A stretch of 64,000 nucleotides of DNA from Adiantum capillus-veneris (taxonomy: Eukaryota; Streptophyta; Polypodiopsida; Polypodiales; Pteridaceae): contig CM043943.1 of the NCBI GenBank assembly GCA_014529385.2, positions 152,281,592 through 152,345,591 on the forward strand. Reading direction: 5' to 3'. Shown here one piece after another: positions 12,199 through 23,494 of the stretch. The notes beneath the pieces are model-generated. The model had not been told where the DNA came from, did no database searches, and saw only the letters and a program-made list of their open reading frames with translations. Position 1 is the first letter of the stretch; every line of letters begins with the position of its first letter. The position numbers and the translations under genes were made by a program.

Positions 12199-13369
12199 GC
12201 CCCCTTTACACAAAGGGAATGAAGGACACATGTCAGATGCCTAAGCTAGTTGCTCCCAAAGTGTGCTGAACTCCTATTGGATGACCCTTGAAGTGGACCA
12301 ATGAGAATTAGGCTAGAGTACATTTAGCCTAATTAATTTTAAAACAATTAATAAAAAGAACGAATGAAAATTAAGTCTCCTGGATGATTATTGGACAGCC
12401 CGTGAAGGGGTCCAATAGGAATTGAGCAGCCCAATGGGCTACTTAATTCCTATTGGTCAGAATGGGGAAAGGTCCAATGGGGATTTAATTCATTTAAATC
12501 AATTAAGTTTAATTGATCAAGCTCTCACAAAAGGGAAAAGGGGGACACATGTCAGAAGGCTATCACTTATGCTGCTTAATAGCCATTGGCTTGACTTGGG
12601 GAGGTCCAATGGGGGAAAAGCAAGAGCAAATAGCAAGAGGGCTCGCCCAAGAGAGAGAGGGGGCTGATTTTTGCAAGGCATTATCACACATACACTCACA
12701 CAATCTCATGTGTGAAGAAAGAGAAGACTATCTCTTCCCAAGCTTTAATGGAGAGCTCATCACCTACTCCAAGCTTGTGAGATAGAAGCCTACATCGACA
12801 CACTCTTGGCATGTGGATGCAAATCCAACGAAGAGCCAAGCTTCAATGCATGCTCATCTCCTCTACCATGCTAATTACTAAGCTAAGCTATGATAATATG
12901 AGTGATTATGTGAGGAGATGTACATCTTTCTCGTAAGATACTCCTTCTTCCTCTCAATCTACTCTCATACCCTGCTAGCTCTCACCATCTTCGAAGGTGT
13001 GTGAGGTCTTGGGTATGAGAATGGGGATAATTAAAGTTGTGTTTGCTAAGTGTTTTTCTTAGTGCATGAACCTTTCATCTTCATTGCACTAGCTAGTCTT
13101 GAAGGAACACAAAGAACTGTATTGTACAATGTCTCTCTTGATGGGAGAAACCATAATACAAAGCCTTTTGGAGGGGGGACCGGCTCCATGCAAATCCGGT
13201 CCTCAACTTTTGTCAATAGCTGAATATCTCTCTCTTTTGAAAGTATTGTTGATGCTATCTAACTAGGTGTTCTGCTTTTTGTTGCTCTCTCCACCCAAGC
13301 ACTCTTGTAATTCTCATTAGGAATCTATTCTAATGAAATGCCCACTATGTTCATGCTAATTTTTGCTAC
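11785..13369 (+). repeat. 3' LTR of element A, apparently lacking its last ~170 bp
   Basis: Aligns with the 5' LTR from TGTCATAATAATC to TTTTTGCTAC. It has a longer (CA)n run near 12161-12197 than the 5' copy (4999-5016) and a single copy of the AAGCTAAGCTATG segment. At 13369 similarity stops abruptly and unrelated flank begins, whereas the 5' LTR continues to a PBS-adjacent CA at 6377. I infer a terminal deletion that also removed any target-site duplication. Confidence 0.8.
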
Positions 13370-15047
13370 ACATAAGTTTTTAGACCATTGAATGTTACAT
13401 CAAGAAAGCCACCAAAAAAATCATAAAAGTGTTAGTTTTGGGCAAGAAAACAGGATCAGTGGAATTTTATAATTTGGTCATAACTTTCAATTTTAACACT
13501 TAGTTCTCCCTAGAAGTGTCAAAACATGTTGAGCACTACAAAGTCTTATCCTCTAGCAATCTAAACCTCACAAACATGAAGTTTAGAGTGGTATACTTGC
13601 AGATATTTGAAAAAAGGTAAAAACAAGACTAGTTTTTTCACACAATTTAGGTTCAAAAATGTTGTGCAAGAGTAAGGTTAATGGTGAGATTGATATTCAC
13701 AAAAATATGTCAAGTTTTTTCAGCTCATAAGGCAACTTTGTGGATACATAGCACCTAGAAATTCATTCTTATACTCTTAAAATAATTCAAGCAAAATGGT
13801 CACTTAACAGGATGCAAAAGTGTCCAAGGACATAAAAGTGTCATATTACCATTCTAGTGTTAACAAGGTCCATCCAGAGTGTGGAAATTTAGTAGAAATA
13901 TTAAACACATGTAGTTGGATATCATCACAAAGTTGATCAAGAAAGAGAACACTTTATATGAATTGATAAATACACCTTTTCCTCAATCTTATATCAGCAC
14001 CCACAACTCCATTGAACAGAATCCTTTCTTGTAGCTTAAATATAGCTCCTTACACACATTTTTTGAGAAAGGGGGGTTACTATATCCAAGACTTCATGCA
14101 AGTTTCCCTTTGTGAGAGTTTTTTAGAACTCATTTTCATTCTAGATGAAGAGTTCTATGATGATGTCTCTTGTAACTGACACTTCAACCTGTTTGGATAA
14201 GGTGGTAAGATCAATGCTTGCCTTAAGGCCACTTTAGTTTGCACTACCTTTTGCAATTTTTTAGATGATCCCTTTTCAATAGGATGGTTTTGAAAACCAA
14301 TGTGGATGGTACATCTAGTACTATGATCTCTTTCTCGTGGAATGCAATAGTACATCAATGTATCACAATTTTTTATGCATTCAAGAGGCTCACCACAATG
14401 TTTTCAAAAAAGAAATTAGTGACTGAGTCTAGTGGCCCAATAGATGGTGATGTGTGAATCTTTCATTTTAACTTAGTCTTATATAAAAATCCACATCTAT
14501 CTACACAAGCTATCTATCTATCCACATCTATCTATCTACACAAGCTCAATCACTGACATTGTAGCGACGTAAATGTCCACAACACTTTCACACTCTCACC
14601 ATTCCTATAAATGCATCAACTAAACAAGTCTTGTATGTTGTCCAAGAATGTTTATAAAGTCTTTGTTTGAATCCCCTCATAGTAGAACCATCTTTGCAAG
14701 GTGGTAGCTCGGATATGCAATAGCCATCATAGTTAGATGGAAGCTCGTCAGTTTTATGAGTAATATGTGTTGAGGAGAGGGAACATGGAGGGAACTAGAA
14801 GGGGTAAGTTTTTGTACATCTATGAGGATACAAATCTCTATATCTTAGTTAGGAGCCTCCAATATGCCTACTCTATAATAACCACCATTATGGTCTTGAA
14901 GGTGGTACCCATCAATCCCATACTAAATTTGAACCAATGGTAGAGACACAACCAGTTCTTTTAAAGATGTCAGCTCAGACATGGCCACTTGTTGGTCATC
15001 TAATTGGAAATATTATTTCTAAGTAGTCAAGGAGACCTCACAAAACT
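13370..15047. other. Unassigned DNA with an (ATCT)n-type microsatellite
   Basis: No gene supported. A degenerate tetranucleotide tract of ATCT/ATCC and ACACAAGC units lies at about 14486-14550. Short open frames have no recognisable motif. Confidence 0.5.
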
Positions 15048-15182
15048 CGGTGTCATATTAAATGGAAAGCTAGATTAAAGGAAGTGGCTGCAATCTATGC
15101 CCAAAAGCGACGCATGAGAGAGTTTCATGGCAAGCATGTAAAATCCAAAGACTTCGCACCAGGGGATTATGTGCTTGTCTAA
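15048..15182 (+). pseudogene. Relic resembling the C-terminal part of a retroelement integrase
   Basis: One frame reads without a stop for 44 codons, including IYAQKRRMREFHGKHV and FAPGDYVLV. The pattern of a basic helix followed by a short segment ending in PGDxVLV is what follows the catalytic core in Ty3/gypsy integrases (elements A and T here show the same arrangement: KENDWVLLKF and KKHDLVLRYN). Flanking sequence is not recognisable. The match is short, so this is a tentative call. Confidence 0.35.
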
Positions 15183-15387
15183 ACTCTTAAGAGAAAAAAA
15201 TAAATTCATTAGGAAAAATATGAACTCTCTAGGGGCCCTTCGGGATTAAGGTTAATTAGAGGTCAGCCAATAGGAAGAGGGTGGTGGACACACTCTATAC
15301 CCTCAAAAAAGTAGGGGGACAAGGTAGCCTTACACCTCTTAATTGCCTCTTACCTAGTGAGAAGGTAACGGAGGTGGCTAGGGGAAA

Positions 15388-15427
<40 letters not shown>
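15388..15427 (+). repeat. Poly-G run of 40 nt
   Basis: Forty consecutive G residues, interrupted by nothing. Such runs can form G-quadruplexes and are hard to sequence, so the length may be an assembly estimate. Confidence 0.95.
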
Positions 15428-15429
<2 letters not shown>

Positions 15430-15430
15430 C

Positions 15431-15675
15431 TCTTTTCCCCCACTTTTTGACCTAGATTTAAAAATACACTAAAAATTTCAAATTTCAAGTTTTCCCTCCT
15501 TAAAAGGTCCCCAAACCTATTTCGTGGTTAAAAAAGTATTTTTGACCTTCAAAAGTTAAAAACGTGCACTAAAAAATCCAAAAAATTGATTTAAAATAAA
15601 ATAAAATTAAAACATCATTTTCACCCTCCAAAGTCTTTCCAAACCTATTCTATAGCTAAAAAGTGTTTTTCTCTC
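15431..15675. repeat. Two degenerate tandem units, AT-rich
   Basis: Two successive stretches share the order: TTTTTGACC or equivalent, CACTAAAAA, a run of CCCTCC, then CCAAACCTAT and a GCTAAAAAGT or GGTTAAAAAAGT motif. The unit is about 110 bp. No coding potential seen. Confidence 0.5.
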
Positions 15676-17808
15676 TCTAAAAACCCTTTTCCAAGCTCTC
15701 CATTGCTGCAACAACCACATGCACCCCCTATAGTCCATCATTATCTCTCTGCTAGCTTTCTCCCACCTTCATTGTAGCACCAAGCAAGCTCCTCCTCCAT
15801 CTCTTCCCCTTGCCCACCACATAGTTTCACACCAAGCTAGCTCCTCTCCCTTCTCTCACCTCCATTACAACATGAAACAAGATTCTACTCCTTCCACTTT
15901 CATTCACTCACACTACATGGAAACCTCTACTCCCGAAGGTGGCAAAAGTATGAGCTCACATGAGTTGCATACCACAACAATAGGAGGTGTGAATATCGGG
16001 TGGGCATTGCAAGGGTTCATCTCCAACATAAAGATAGAATGGTAAGAAAACTACCCTTGTAGCTTACATTCAAATCTTAACATCATCTCCATCTTTAAGT
16101 TTATCATGCTGGAGAGAATTAACCTCTTTATGGCTTTTAGTGTTTAGGCTTCACACGTCATAACACTGGGTGGTGCTATTTTGTTGATGGCTTTGGTGTG
16201 CCATCTATAGTTGTGTAGCATGTGATTTGAGTCTCACAATGTAAGTAAGTTGTGTTATCTATGGAGAGTCGTCAAAGATTTTTCTTGTAATTTATTCTTT
16301 GTATAATTGTCATTAGATAATTGGAATGATATCATTTTGTACTTTATAACTTTGTGCTCACATAATCTTTTGTTTACTTACAGATTCAACTTGTTTTAAG
16401 AGGACATGAGCAAGAAACCATGTGCAGAGATGGAAATCACTCTATTTTTGTTCCTTGAGGAACCTTTCACTACCATGTTAAAAGATTTTGATAAGAATAG
16501 TAGGTGTTTTGTAGAATCTTGAACCAATAGGGACTCTCTAGGAGCTCTCATAGAAGCCATCCATATAGTACTACTATCTTCCCTAGTGTCATAGACACAC
16601 AAATACTCAAGTGTATATGAATCTCTAGATGAGGAAGACAAATACTTGTAAGAGAAGCCTAACAGCAACAACATTGTATCCATTTGTAATTGTTTTTCAT
16701 GAGGCTGGATTCCTCTATAAATGCAATATAAATATGTTTTTTTGTTAAATGGTGTCGCATTGAGTGAGAGTATTTAATTTAGATTACTGAAGTTTCATAC
16801 AGATCTGAGAAATATTGTTTACTTTTATGGATATTTTGATTTGCCTCTACGATGATTCAAGTCGCAAGTCTTAATCACTCCACCTTGAAGAAATTCAAGC
16901 AATATTTTGATTTCAGTTTAATCATTAATGGTTATTCTTATTAAAGTGGATCATAAACTTTGTCAAGATGTCCTCATTTGGGGATGTTGAATATATATCA
17001 TTAACAATGTTTCACAAGTTAAGAAAGCTAAACTCTTGGTTTCCAACATGTTATTGCTTCCATACTATGCATATGCCAAGCTTGATTAGTGAAATGATCA
17101 CTTGAGATGGAGGTGTCTATGTATAGGGGTGACTTATTATTGATTCTTGTTTCATCATACATATATTGTAAAGCCTTTGAGTTTTGAACTTTTTGAGTAG
17201 TGTTGACAAGTTTTTGGTATGAAATCTTCTTAAATATCCCTATTCATTAGCTATTGGTAGCTATTTCTTTGGTATTGCTAAAGATGATACCAATAGCTGA
17301 ACTTAACTGTTAAATTTCGGATTTTATTTTTACCATGTAGCTCATTTGGATAGAGAAAGTCTAAACATAAATTATAGATACATGCATTGTTAACATAGAA
17401 GATATGTACCACTCGAGCCTATGCAAACTTCTAATCAAGAAACCTTTGGTTGATACTATAACAATAGGGGTCACATGTGGTTTCAAATACCAAAGAAATG
17501 GCTTAACCAAAACATTCCCAAGAACACTAGGTGGACACAAGGAAGTAAAAATTGGCTCCTTGTTTGGTCGATTTCTAGTGTCTAATGTTTAGTGCACAGG
17601 ATTTGTGAGGCCGTTGACATGGGGAGTTCACTAAAGTATATGTAACATAGCACATGTGTTCAACAGAAGGGATTTTATATTCTTGTAAAGTTGAAGAAAC
17701 ATATGTAGATAAGGCCTATAAGGGGTACTTTTAATCCATTCTAGTGAACGCACGTGATATAGGAAAATTTTACATAGTGAATGCTCCGGACCATTGAACA
17801 CAAAGAAA
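15676..17808. other. Unassigned DNA
   Basis: A pyrimidine-rich stretch (15676-15930) is followed by AT-rich sequence. A 95-codon minus-strand open frame at 16396-16683 shows no motif I recognise. I see no promoter, intron pattern or transposon hallmark strong enough to report. Confidence 0.45.

Positions 17809-17850
<42 letters not shown>
17809..17850 (+). repeat. Poly-G run of 42 nt
   Basis: Forty-two consecutive G residues, the second such run within 2.5 kb. It lies only ~25 bp before the hairpin-bearing tandem array begins. Confidence 0.95.
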
Positions 17851-17851
<1 letters not shown>

Positions 17852-17972
17852 GGGAGCTCTAATTACATCTGAGTTAAAAGAAGTGGAATTTGTACTGTCA
17901 TGTTGCATAAAGATTTGCTTTCACTTAATCTAAAAAAAAATTGGTATCTTGGGGTACAGACAAGGCCATATA

Positions 17973-18069
17973 ATGCAAAAGAAGGGGTGGCCACAAGGGC
18001 GCGTAGTGAGCCATCCAAAATTGCTGGATGGGCCATATGTGGGCCCTTGTGGCCACCCTTTTTTTGCAT
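17973..18069. repeat. Hairpin 1 (inverted repeat)
   Basis: Left arm from ATGCAAAA through GGGTGGCCACAAGGGC to GCCATCCA; right arm TGGATGGGCC through GCCCTTGTGGCCACCC to TTTTGCAT. Arms are about 45 nt with a short AT-rich loop and a few mismatches. Confidence 0.85.
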
Positions 18070-18294
18070 AATTAGGCTATTTCTGCACTCCAGGACCCTG
18101 GAAAAGATGAGATGAACCTAAAATTGAACTTTTCAAGCACATTATGCCTTCCTTCAACTCAACTTACTAGTTCCCTGCACCAAAAGGGCAAATCACATTG
18201 GACAGTATAAAAATCTAGTCTCATGCTGCATAAACATCTGGTTTCATCAAATATTAACATTCTTGCTATTATAAGGGGCAGACAAGACCATATA

Positions 18295-18392
18295 ATGCAA
18301 AAAAAGGGTGGCCACAAGGACGCGCAGGTGAGCCATCCAAACCTGTTGGATGGGCCATCTGCGCGCCCTTGTGGCCACCCTTTTTTTTGCAT
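18295..18392. repeat. Hairpin 2 (inverted repeat)
   Basis: Same design as hairpin 1: ATGCAAAAAAAGGGTGGCCA on the left against TGGCCACCCTTTTTTTTGCA on the right, with GCGCAG/CTGCGC and GCCATCCAA/TTGGATGGGC inside. Arms about 46 nt. Confidence 0.85.
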
Positions 18393-18574
18393 AATTAGGC
18401 TATTGTTGCACTCCAGGACCTTGGAAAAGGTGAGATGAATGTAAAATTTAACTTTTCAAGCACATTATGCCTTCCTTCAACTCAACTTACTAGTTCCCTG
18501 CACCAAAAGGCCAAATCACATTGGACAATATAAAAATCTAGTCTCATGCTACATAAACATCTGGTTTCATCAGC

Positions 18575-18760
18575 TATTAACATTTTTGCTGTCCTAAGGG
18601 GCAAACAAAGCTAGAAAATGAAAAAAAAAAGGGTGGCCACAAGGGCGCGCAGATGGCCCATCCAGCAGTTCTGGATGGGCCATTTGCGCACCCTTGTGGC
18701 CACCCTTTTTTTTGCATTTTCTAGCTTTGTTTGCCCCTTAGGATGGCAAAAATGTTAATA
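18575..18760. repeat. Hairpin 3, long near-perfect palindrome
   Basis: Arms 18575-18665 and 18671-18760 are inverted copies with about six mismatches and a 5-nt loop (CAGTT). They begin and end with TATTAACATTTTTG/CAAAAATGTTAATA. Unlike hairpins 1 and 2, the palindrome extends beyond the GGTGGCCACAAGG core through CTAGCTTTGTTTGCCCCTTA, so the right side of this unit has been replaced by an inverted copy of its left side. Confidence 0.9.
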
Positions 18761-18770
18761 TTTGATTTAA

Positions 18771-20211
18771 ATTTAACTCTTCATGGCCAGAACCACTTAA
18801 CTTAAAACACATGGATAAACCGAAAATCCAAATCACTATGGAGACAGTAGACACAACTCTTAATCATTTTGTCATTGCAAAGTCAACTGAAATGATGTGA
18901 CCCTCTACAACTTCTTGAATAGCCTCCAACGCTATTTCTTGCATTTTATACTGATTTCCATAGATTTGAAACACCTCCTTCACCTTGTGAGCATATTTTT
19001 GATGCATGGCCATGATTCAAGTGTTAAAGTTTTTTTTTTAAAAAAAATAATAAATAAGTGTTGAACTTTTCGGTTGTTTTCAACACTTCTAGATTTCAAT
19101 CGGCTCCGAATCTGTCTGGGCTTGTCTCACATGAATTTGTTCATCTCATCGTGTTCTTCGACCATCATGTGATGAGAAAAAATCATATCTTGCTCGCATT
19201 CTCCAAAAATCAACGTGCAAGTTGACAATTTATTTAAAAATGATGTAAAACATACATTTTTTACTTTTTTCTTAATCTACGGGCTCCAACGAGCATTAAA
19301 ACCATGGAATCTGAAAATACTCAAAGAACCATTGTTTTTTATTGTGTTAAGGACTGTATTTCCTACATACAAAACTTTCCCAAAATCTCGCCCTAACACC
19401 TTCAAAAGTGGCTTCCAAGCAGTGCACTTGGTCAAAATTTGAAACTGAAGAAAAACAATCAGAATGAACTCCTAGACTGTGTATAAACTTTAGAATAACC
19501 AAAATTTCCTTCAAAAAAAAGTTATGCAAAAAATTTGAAAATAGCCCCCCCTTAGACTCCCCACAACGATAGAAGTCAAAGGGTTCAAGGAGAGGTATGG
19601 TGTCACAAGTGCATGGTGGGAATCTCATCGAGGTATATTCCGTCAAGATCTCTTGTACTTTATCATGTCTTCTCATGTACAATCTTACCAAAAAAAAAAA
19701 ATTGACACTTTAAATGACTACAAATCTTATTTAACTTATCAAACAATCTAAAATATGGTAGACCAAGAGTGCTCTTACACATCAACAAACAAAAAAGTCC
19801 AAACTTCTTCTCATTAACTTTGATAAACATACATTCGTGAACAACTTCCAACGGGTAGTGCAGTCATAGTTCTTACATCCATTCCATGACATGGTATGCT
19901 CATGGGGTGACCTATCATATAAAAATATCTTTGGTGGGGGTGCCCTCATGTTAGGAAAGGGTGTGCTGCTGATGAAAAGCTGTTGTATTGTCCTACTAGG
20001 GATCTCTCCATGTTAGCATAGTGATTTTTGGTGTAGTGGGAGCCACATTGCTCACAACCTCCAATCCAGACCACTATAGGCATGAAGTCTATTGATAGCT
20101 TTAAAAATGCAGCTATCAGTCATCCCCTCCCTTTAGTACAAGTCATGAATGCACAAGCATCTATCACCAAGTGCGACACAGAAATTGCCCACCCATTGCA
20201 AAACAAACAAA
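18771..20211. other. Unassigned DNA
   Basis: AT-rich with no supported gene. Short open frames on both strands have low-complexity translations. Nothing resembling an LTR or domain was found. Confidence 0.45.
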
Positions 20212-20478
20212 TGAAGAAAATGTGGATACCTAAATGAGCAAGTGCTCAAGTATAGCCAAAGCCAACCAGAGCACAAACTACATAGCAAATTTGGATACCT
20301 AAAGGAACCCCACGTAATCAAGGAAACTTTGTTTGGATCCCCAAAGCTCAACTACAACTTCAAAAGCAACGACAAAAATCTACTTCTGAAACTAAGGCAA
20401 ATCAGAACGTCAAGCGGACTACTTCAATCCCAAATCCATGATTATTCCAAGACAAAGTGGATACCAAGGCCTAAGGAC
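20212..20478 (+). pseudogene. Ty1/copia-like gag-pol linker relic with repeated WIPK motifs
   Basis: One frame reads KKMWIPK, then a stop, then QIWIPKGTPRNQGNFVWIPK. After a frameshift TKWIPRPK follows at about 20455. Repeated WIPK/WVPK peptides between the gag zinc knuckle and the protease are typical of some plant Ty1/copia lineages (SIRE/Maximus-like). Several in-frame stops and shifts show it is dead. I found no protease, integrase or RT next to it, so the family is an inference from the motif alone. Confidence 0.45.
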
Positions 20479-21465
20479 ATGCCACAATCAACAAAACAAA
20501 AGTGAATTTTGCAGCAGCAGCAAGGATTGCCAAAAGAAACATCCAACTTAGATGTGTAACAGCCATCCCAACACTCTTCCAAATCTACAACTACTATCAA
20601 GGTATGATATCCTATACCTCAATCACAAATTTAGCCATCAAACAGACACAACCCTTCCACAATTTATCAATGAGCTATTGAGATACAATGATTACTCCAT
20701 GGTAAATGCTCATTAACAATCACACAGGTGAACCTCGCCATCGAATGCCCTTAAGCAATCTGCTTAAGATCCACCTCTAGCACAACATCAATTTTCCCAT
20801 GCATTAACTGAATATGCATACATACCCTTACATGGCCTTTCATAAGGCATCACTTTATGAGCCATGCACAACACAACATAGATGACACATTGCCGTCGAG
20901 TACTCCAACTAGGAGGGGGGGGGGGGCATTCTGAATGCAAATCTTGAAACCAAAGAGAAAAGGGGACTATTTTCTTGACTTTTGTGTTATAATCCTCATT
21001 TGATTTCTTACTTTTTCTACAATTGTTGATTTTGTGCCTTGAAAGATGAAGAAATCCAAAAGCAAGGAACAAACATTGAAGATGACCCTTAAGTGTGTAT
21101 AAATACGTAGATAAAAAGATTATTTTGCTAAAAATATTATTAAGAAGTGAAGCAACCTATTAAAGATTTGCAGATAAAGAATTTTCTTAAAATGTTGAAT
21201 TTCTTTAATTATCTAGCTAATTTTTGAAATTTTTAGGTCAAATTTGCTAATTTTCTTTATTTCTTATTGTTTTTTTCTAAGCAATAAATGTCTACAAAAG
21301 CAAAAAATTTACCAAAAGAAACCAAACATAGGTACATGGATTCCACAAAGAGACAAGAATTTTAAAAGTCAATTTGAGGTAAGAACAAGCAAGTTATGGC
21401 CAAATTTGAATAAGTTGCAAAATATTCTTTTAAGCTTTAAAAACTTAATCGGGCAAAACAGACGG
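20479..21465. other. Unassigned left flank of element G
   Basis: AT-rich DNA with a short G run near 20913-20926. It continues, after removal of element G, at 39267. No gene supported. Confidence 0.45.
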
Positions 21466-23494
21466 TGGAGAGGGGGAAAAGGGAACACACTTGCACACAA
21501 CACAATGCCTCACTATAGCCTAGGATATACACAACACCCCAATCCACTAGAGTTCACCTTCAAAATTGGACACTACTCGTAAGCAAACCACCGCCTGCAC
21601 ACGACCATACGCACACACACTTTGCAATTCACCAAATAGACCCGATCACTCCGCTCTGCTCAATTCGTAGCCTTCCACAAGCACACAACCTCTCTCTATC
21701 TCTCTTTGCACGACAAACTTCAAGGAGACACACACGCCGACACACGCCCAAAAACACACGCACACAAGCAGAGAAGAGAAGGGGGAAGGGGGAATGATGC
21801 CAAGAGATAGCAATGAATGGTCTTCTTGCATATACAGCAACAGTGCAATCAATCCCTTGCCGGCACAAACCTCGGCCACAAGACAATGGCTCAAAAGCCT
21901 ACACAGGCAAAAAGCTACCTTGGCAAAAGCATAATGGCAAGAGCCCCAAAAAATTAACGTGTACATCTTTTTATAGGGGAAGTTATGTCCAAAAACAAAA
22001 AAAAAGTGAGCCCTCTAGCTCGTTCACTTCACTTGAGACCCTTTTGGAATTTCCTTGCATTGCTTGCACTTGGCACATTTTATTTTTGGCAACTCTTGCA
22101 TGATGCACACCCCTTGGTCCTTTGTCCACCCAACTCGGTCGTCCGTTCACTCTTTGGATTGGCCTTCTTTGAACACCCACTGGCGGGACCGCCCTTTATA
22201 GACTTGACTTTGAACATGACCCCTAAGGGTGCCTTGGAACCTCTCGAATTGCTTTGTCTCTCCTATCGCGGGACCCCTTCCTACCCGAGCACTAGTGATA
22301 TCGTTTGTGGGGGAGGTTTTGCCTTCAAAATGTTTTGTCCCCAACGGGCATGGAAAGCGAGCCCCAACTGGGCATTATGCCAGGTCAGCACCACGCTCCT
22401 GCCCACCATCTCACAGGCGCGGCCACCTTGTACCACTGCTCAGTGGGCGAGCGCCTCTGTCACCACCCTTTTCCGCCAAAAACTCCCGCGCTGCCGCCCT
22501 TACAGGGCCGTGTACCACCACAGCATAGCACCCAGCGGGCCTCCATGTCCACTCCACAAGGGAGCTCTCTCGTGCATGCTTAATGGACTTCATGTTATGG
22601 GCCCTATACCCCGAAAAATCGCATGTTTTCCTTGCATATGGCCTTATTTCCTGCCACGTGGTGCCCTCTGGTAAGGCTACTCCCCAAGCTTGTTTAAAAA
22701 ACCCCATTTGATGAAAAAAAACACATTTTTTCTTTCCAAAGCACTGCTTGCAAACTACCACCTGCTGATCCAATTGCCGAGCCAAAAAACCCGGCCGCAA
22801 GCTCACTATGGCGACTCGAAAATGCCCGGTCCTTGGCGCACTTCAAGATTCTCCAAGACCCCCATCCTCCAACTGATATATCTTTTCACCCGGGCTCTGT
22901 TTGACGTGCAGTCAACTCTTGCTAGCTCCTTACACTGCATAACACCTTCTCAAACCCTTTCGTGACCCAAAAAACACCAGATGGCACGACTCCCCATGTG
23001 GTCGGTGGGCACCAACCTAGCCCCTGACAAAACTTCAACTGGCCATAAACTGTAATCTGTAGCTCTGATTTGCAATCTAAAAAGATGGGTAGGCTCCATA
23101 AATCGAGCACTACACTCCTATAAATTGACATCCACTTGGGCCACATGTTCCCAGTTGCCGTGTCCGACAAGAATTTGCCACACACCGCACCTTCAAACGT
23201 CAATATATTGGGCTCTGTAGCTTGATTTGATGAGCCATTTAGACGTGCTCCTTTAGCACTTCAAGCTCTACATTTGTGGACCCAAAGACTGCACCTTGAA
23301 CCTCCTTCACCTGTTCTCCAACTTAGCCCCTTTTGGAGACTTTCTTGGCCTATAAACTGCATCAGTCATACATATCTGCTACTACCTGTTTGCCCATGAT
23401 CTTTCTAGCTGCTCCAGCCCTTTGCCATGCTTCTGCTATCTTGCACATACCTACCCATGCCATCTTCTATGATCGACACACTTTGGTTGCTCCA
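21466..23494 (-). repeat. 3' LTR of element G
   Basis: Matches 37208-39266 along its length, including AATCCACTAGAGTTCACC, the AACGTGTACATCTTTTTATA stretch and CACCCCTTGGTCCTTTGTCC. The edge at 23494 is set by a purine-rich tract on the minus strand immediately inside (TAGGGGGTGGGCAATGA, 23495-23511), similar to the tract in element T. Long open frames inside (for example 21985-22674, plus) are not preserved in the other copy. Confidence 0.85.

Larger units (their letters stand above)
4624..13369 (+). mobile_element. Ty3/gypsy chromovirus, element A, nearly full length but inactivated
   Basis: Two direct repeats beginning TGTCATAATAATC (4624 and 11785) enclose a primer-binding site, gag, protease, RT, RNase H, integrase and a C-terminal chromodomain in that order, the layout of plant chromoviruses. 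Coding capacity is damaged: a stop and frameshifts in gag, a stop in RT, and substitutions in the zinc knuckle, protease and RT active sites. The LTRs differ by a few per cent by eye plus microsatellite length changes, so insertion is not very recent. A second, reverse-oriented and more damaged copy of the same family (C) lies at 49579-52545. The clade within chromoviruses is not determined. Confidence 0.92.
17876..18770. repeat. Tandem array of three ~322-bp units, each with a central hairpin
   Basis: Units are anchored by CATG(T/C)T(G/A)CATAAA at 17899, 18223 and 18546 (spacing 324 and 323 bp) and by the hairpins starting 17973, 18295 and in the third unit. Shared unique stretches include TTTTCAAGCACATTATGCC and CTTACTAGTTCCCTGCACC. 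Units 2 and 3 are the more alike. No long open frame runs through. It is a short satellite-like array or a tandemly amplified foldback element; I do not recognise the family. Confidence 0.85.

Noticed and set aside
4619-13375. Target-site duplication for element A
   Set aside because: Flanks (TCAAG and ACATA or CATAA) do not match, and the 3' LTR end is probably deleted.
15281-15472. Gly-rich 63-codon frame
   Set aside because: Product of the poly-G run.
17876-18770. CRISPR array
   Set aside because: Repeats are ~322 bp and contain hairpins with no short direct repeats or uniform spacers, and the sequence is plant nuclear.
21985-22674. 229-codon plus-strand open frame inside the left LTR of G
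   Set aside because: The equivalent region of the other LTR is frame-broken and shorter (37723-38250), and the translation has no motif. LTR sequence, not a gene.
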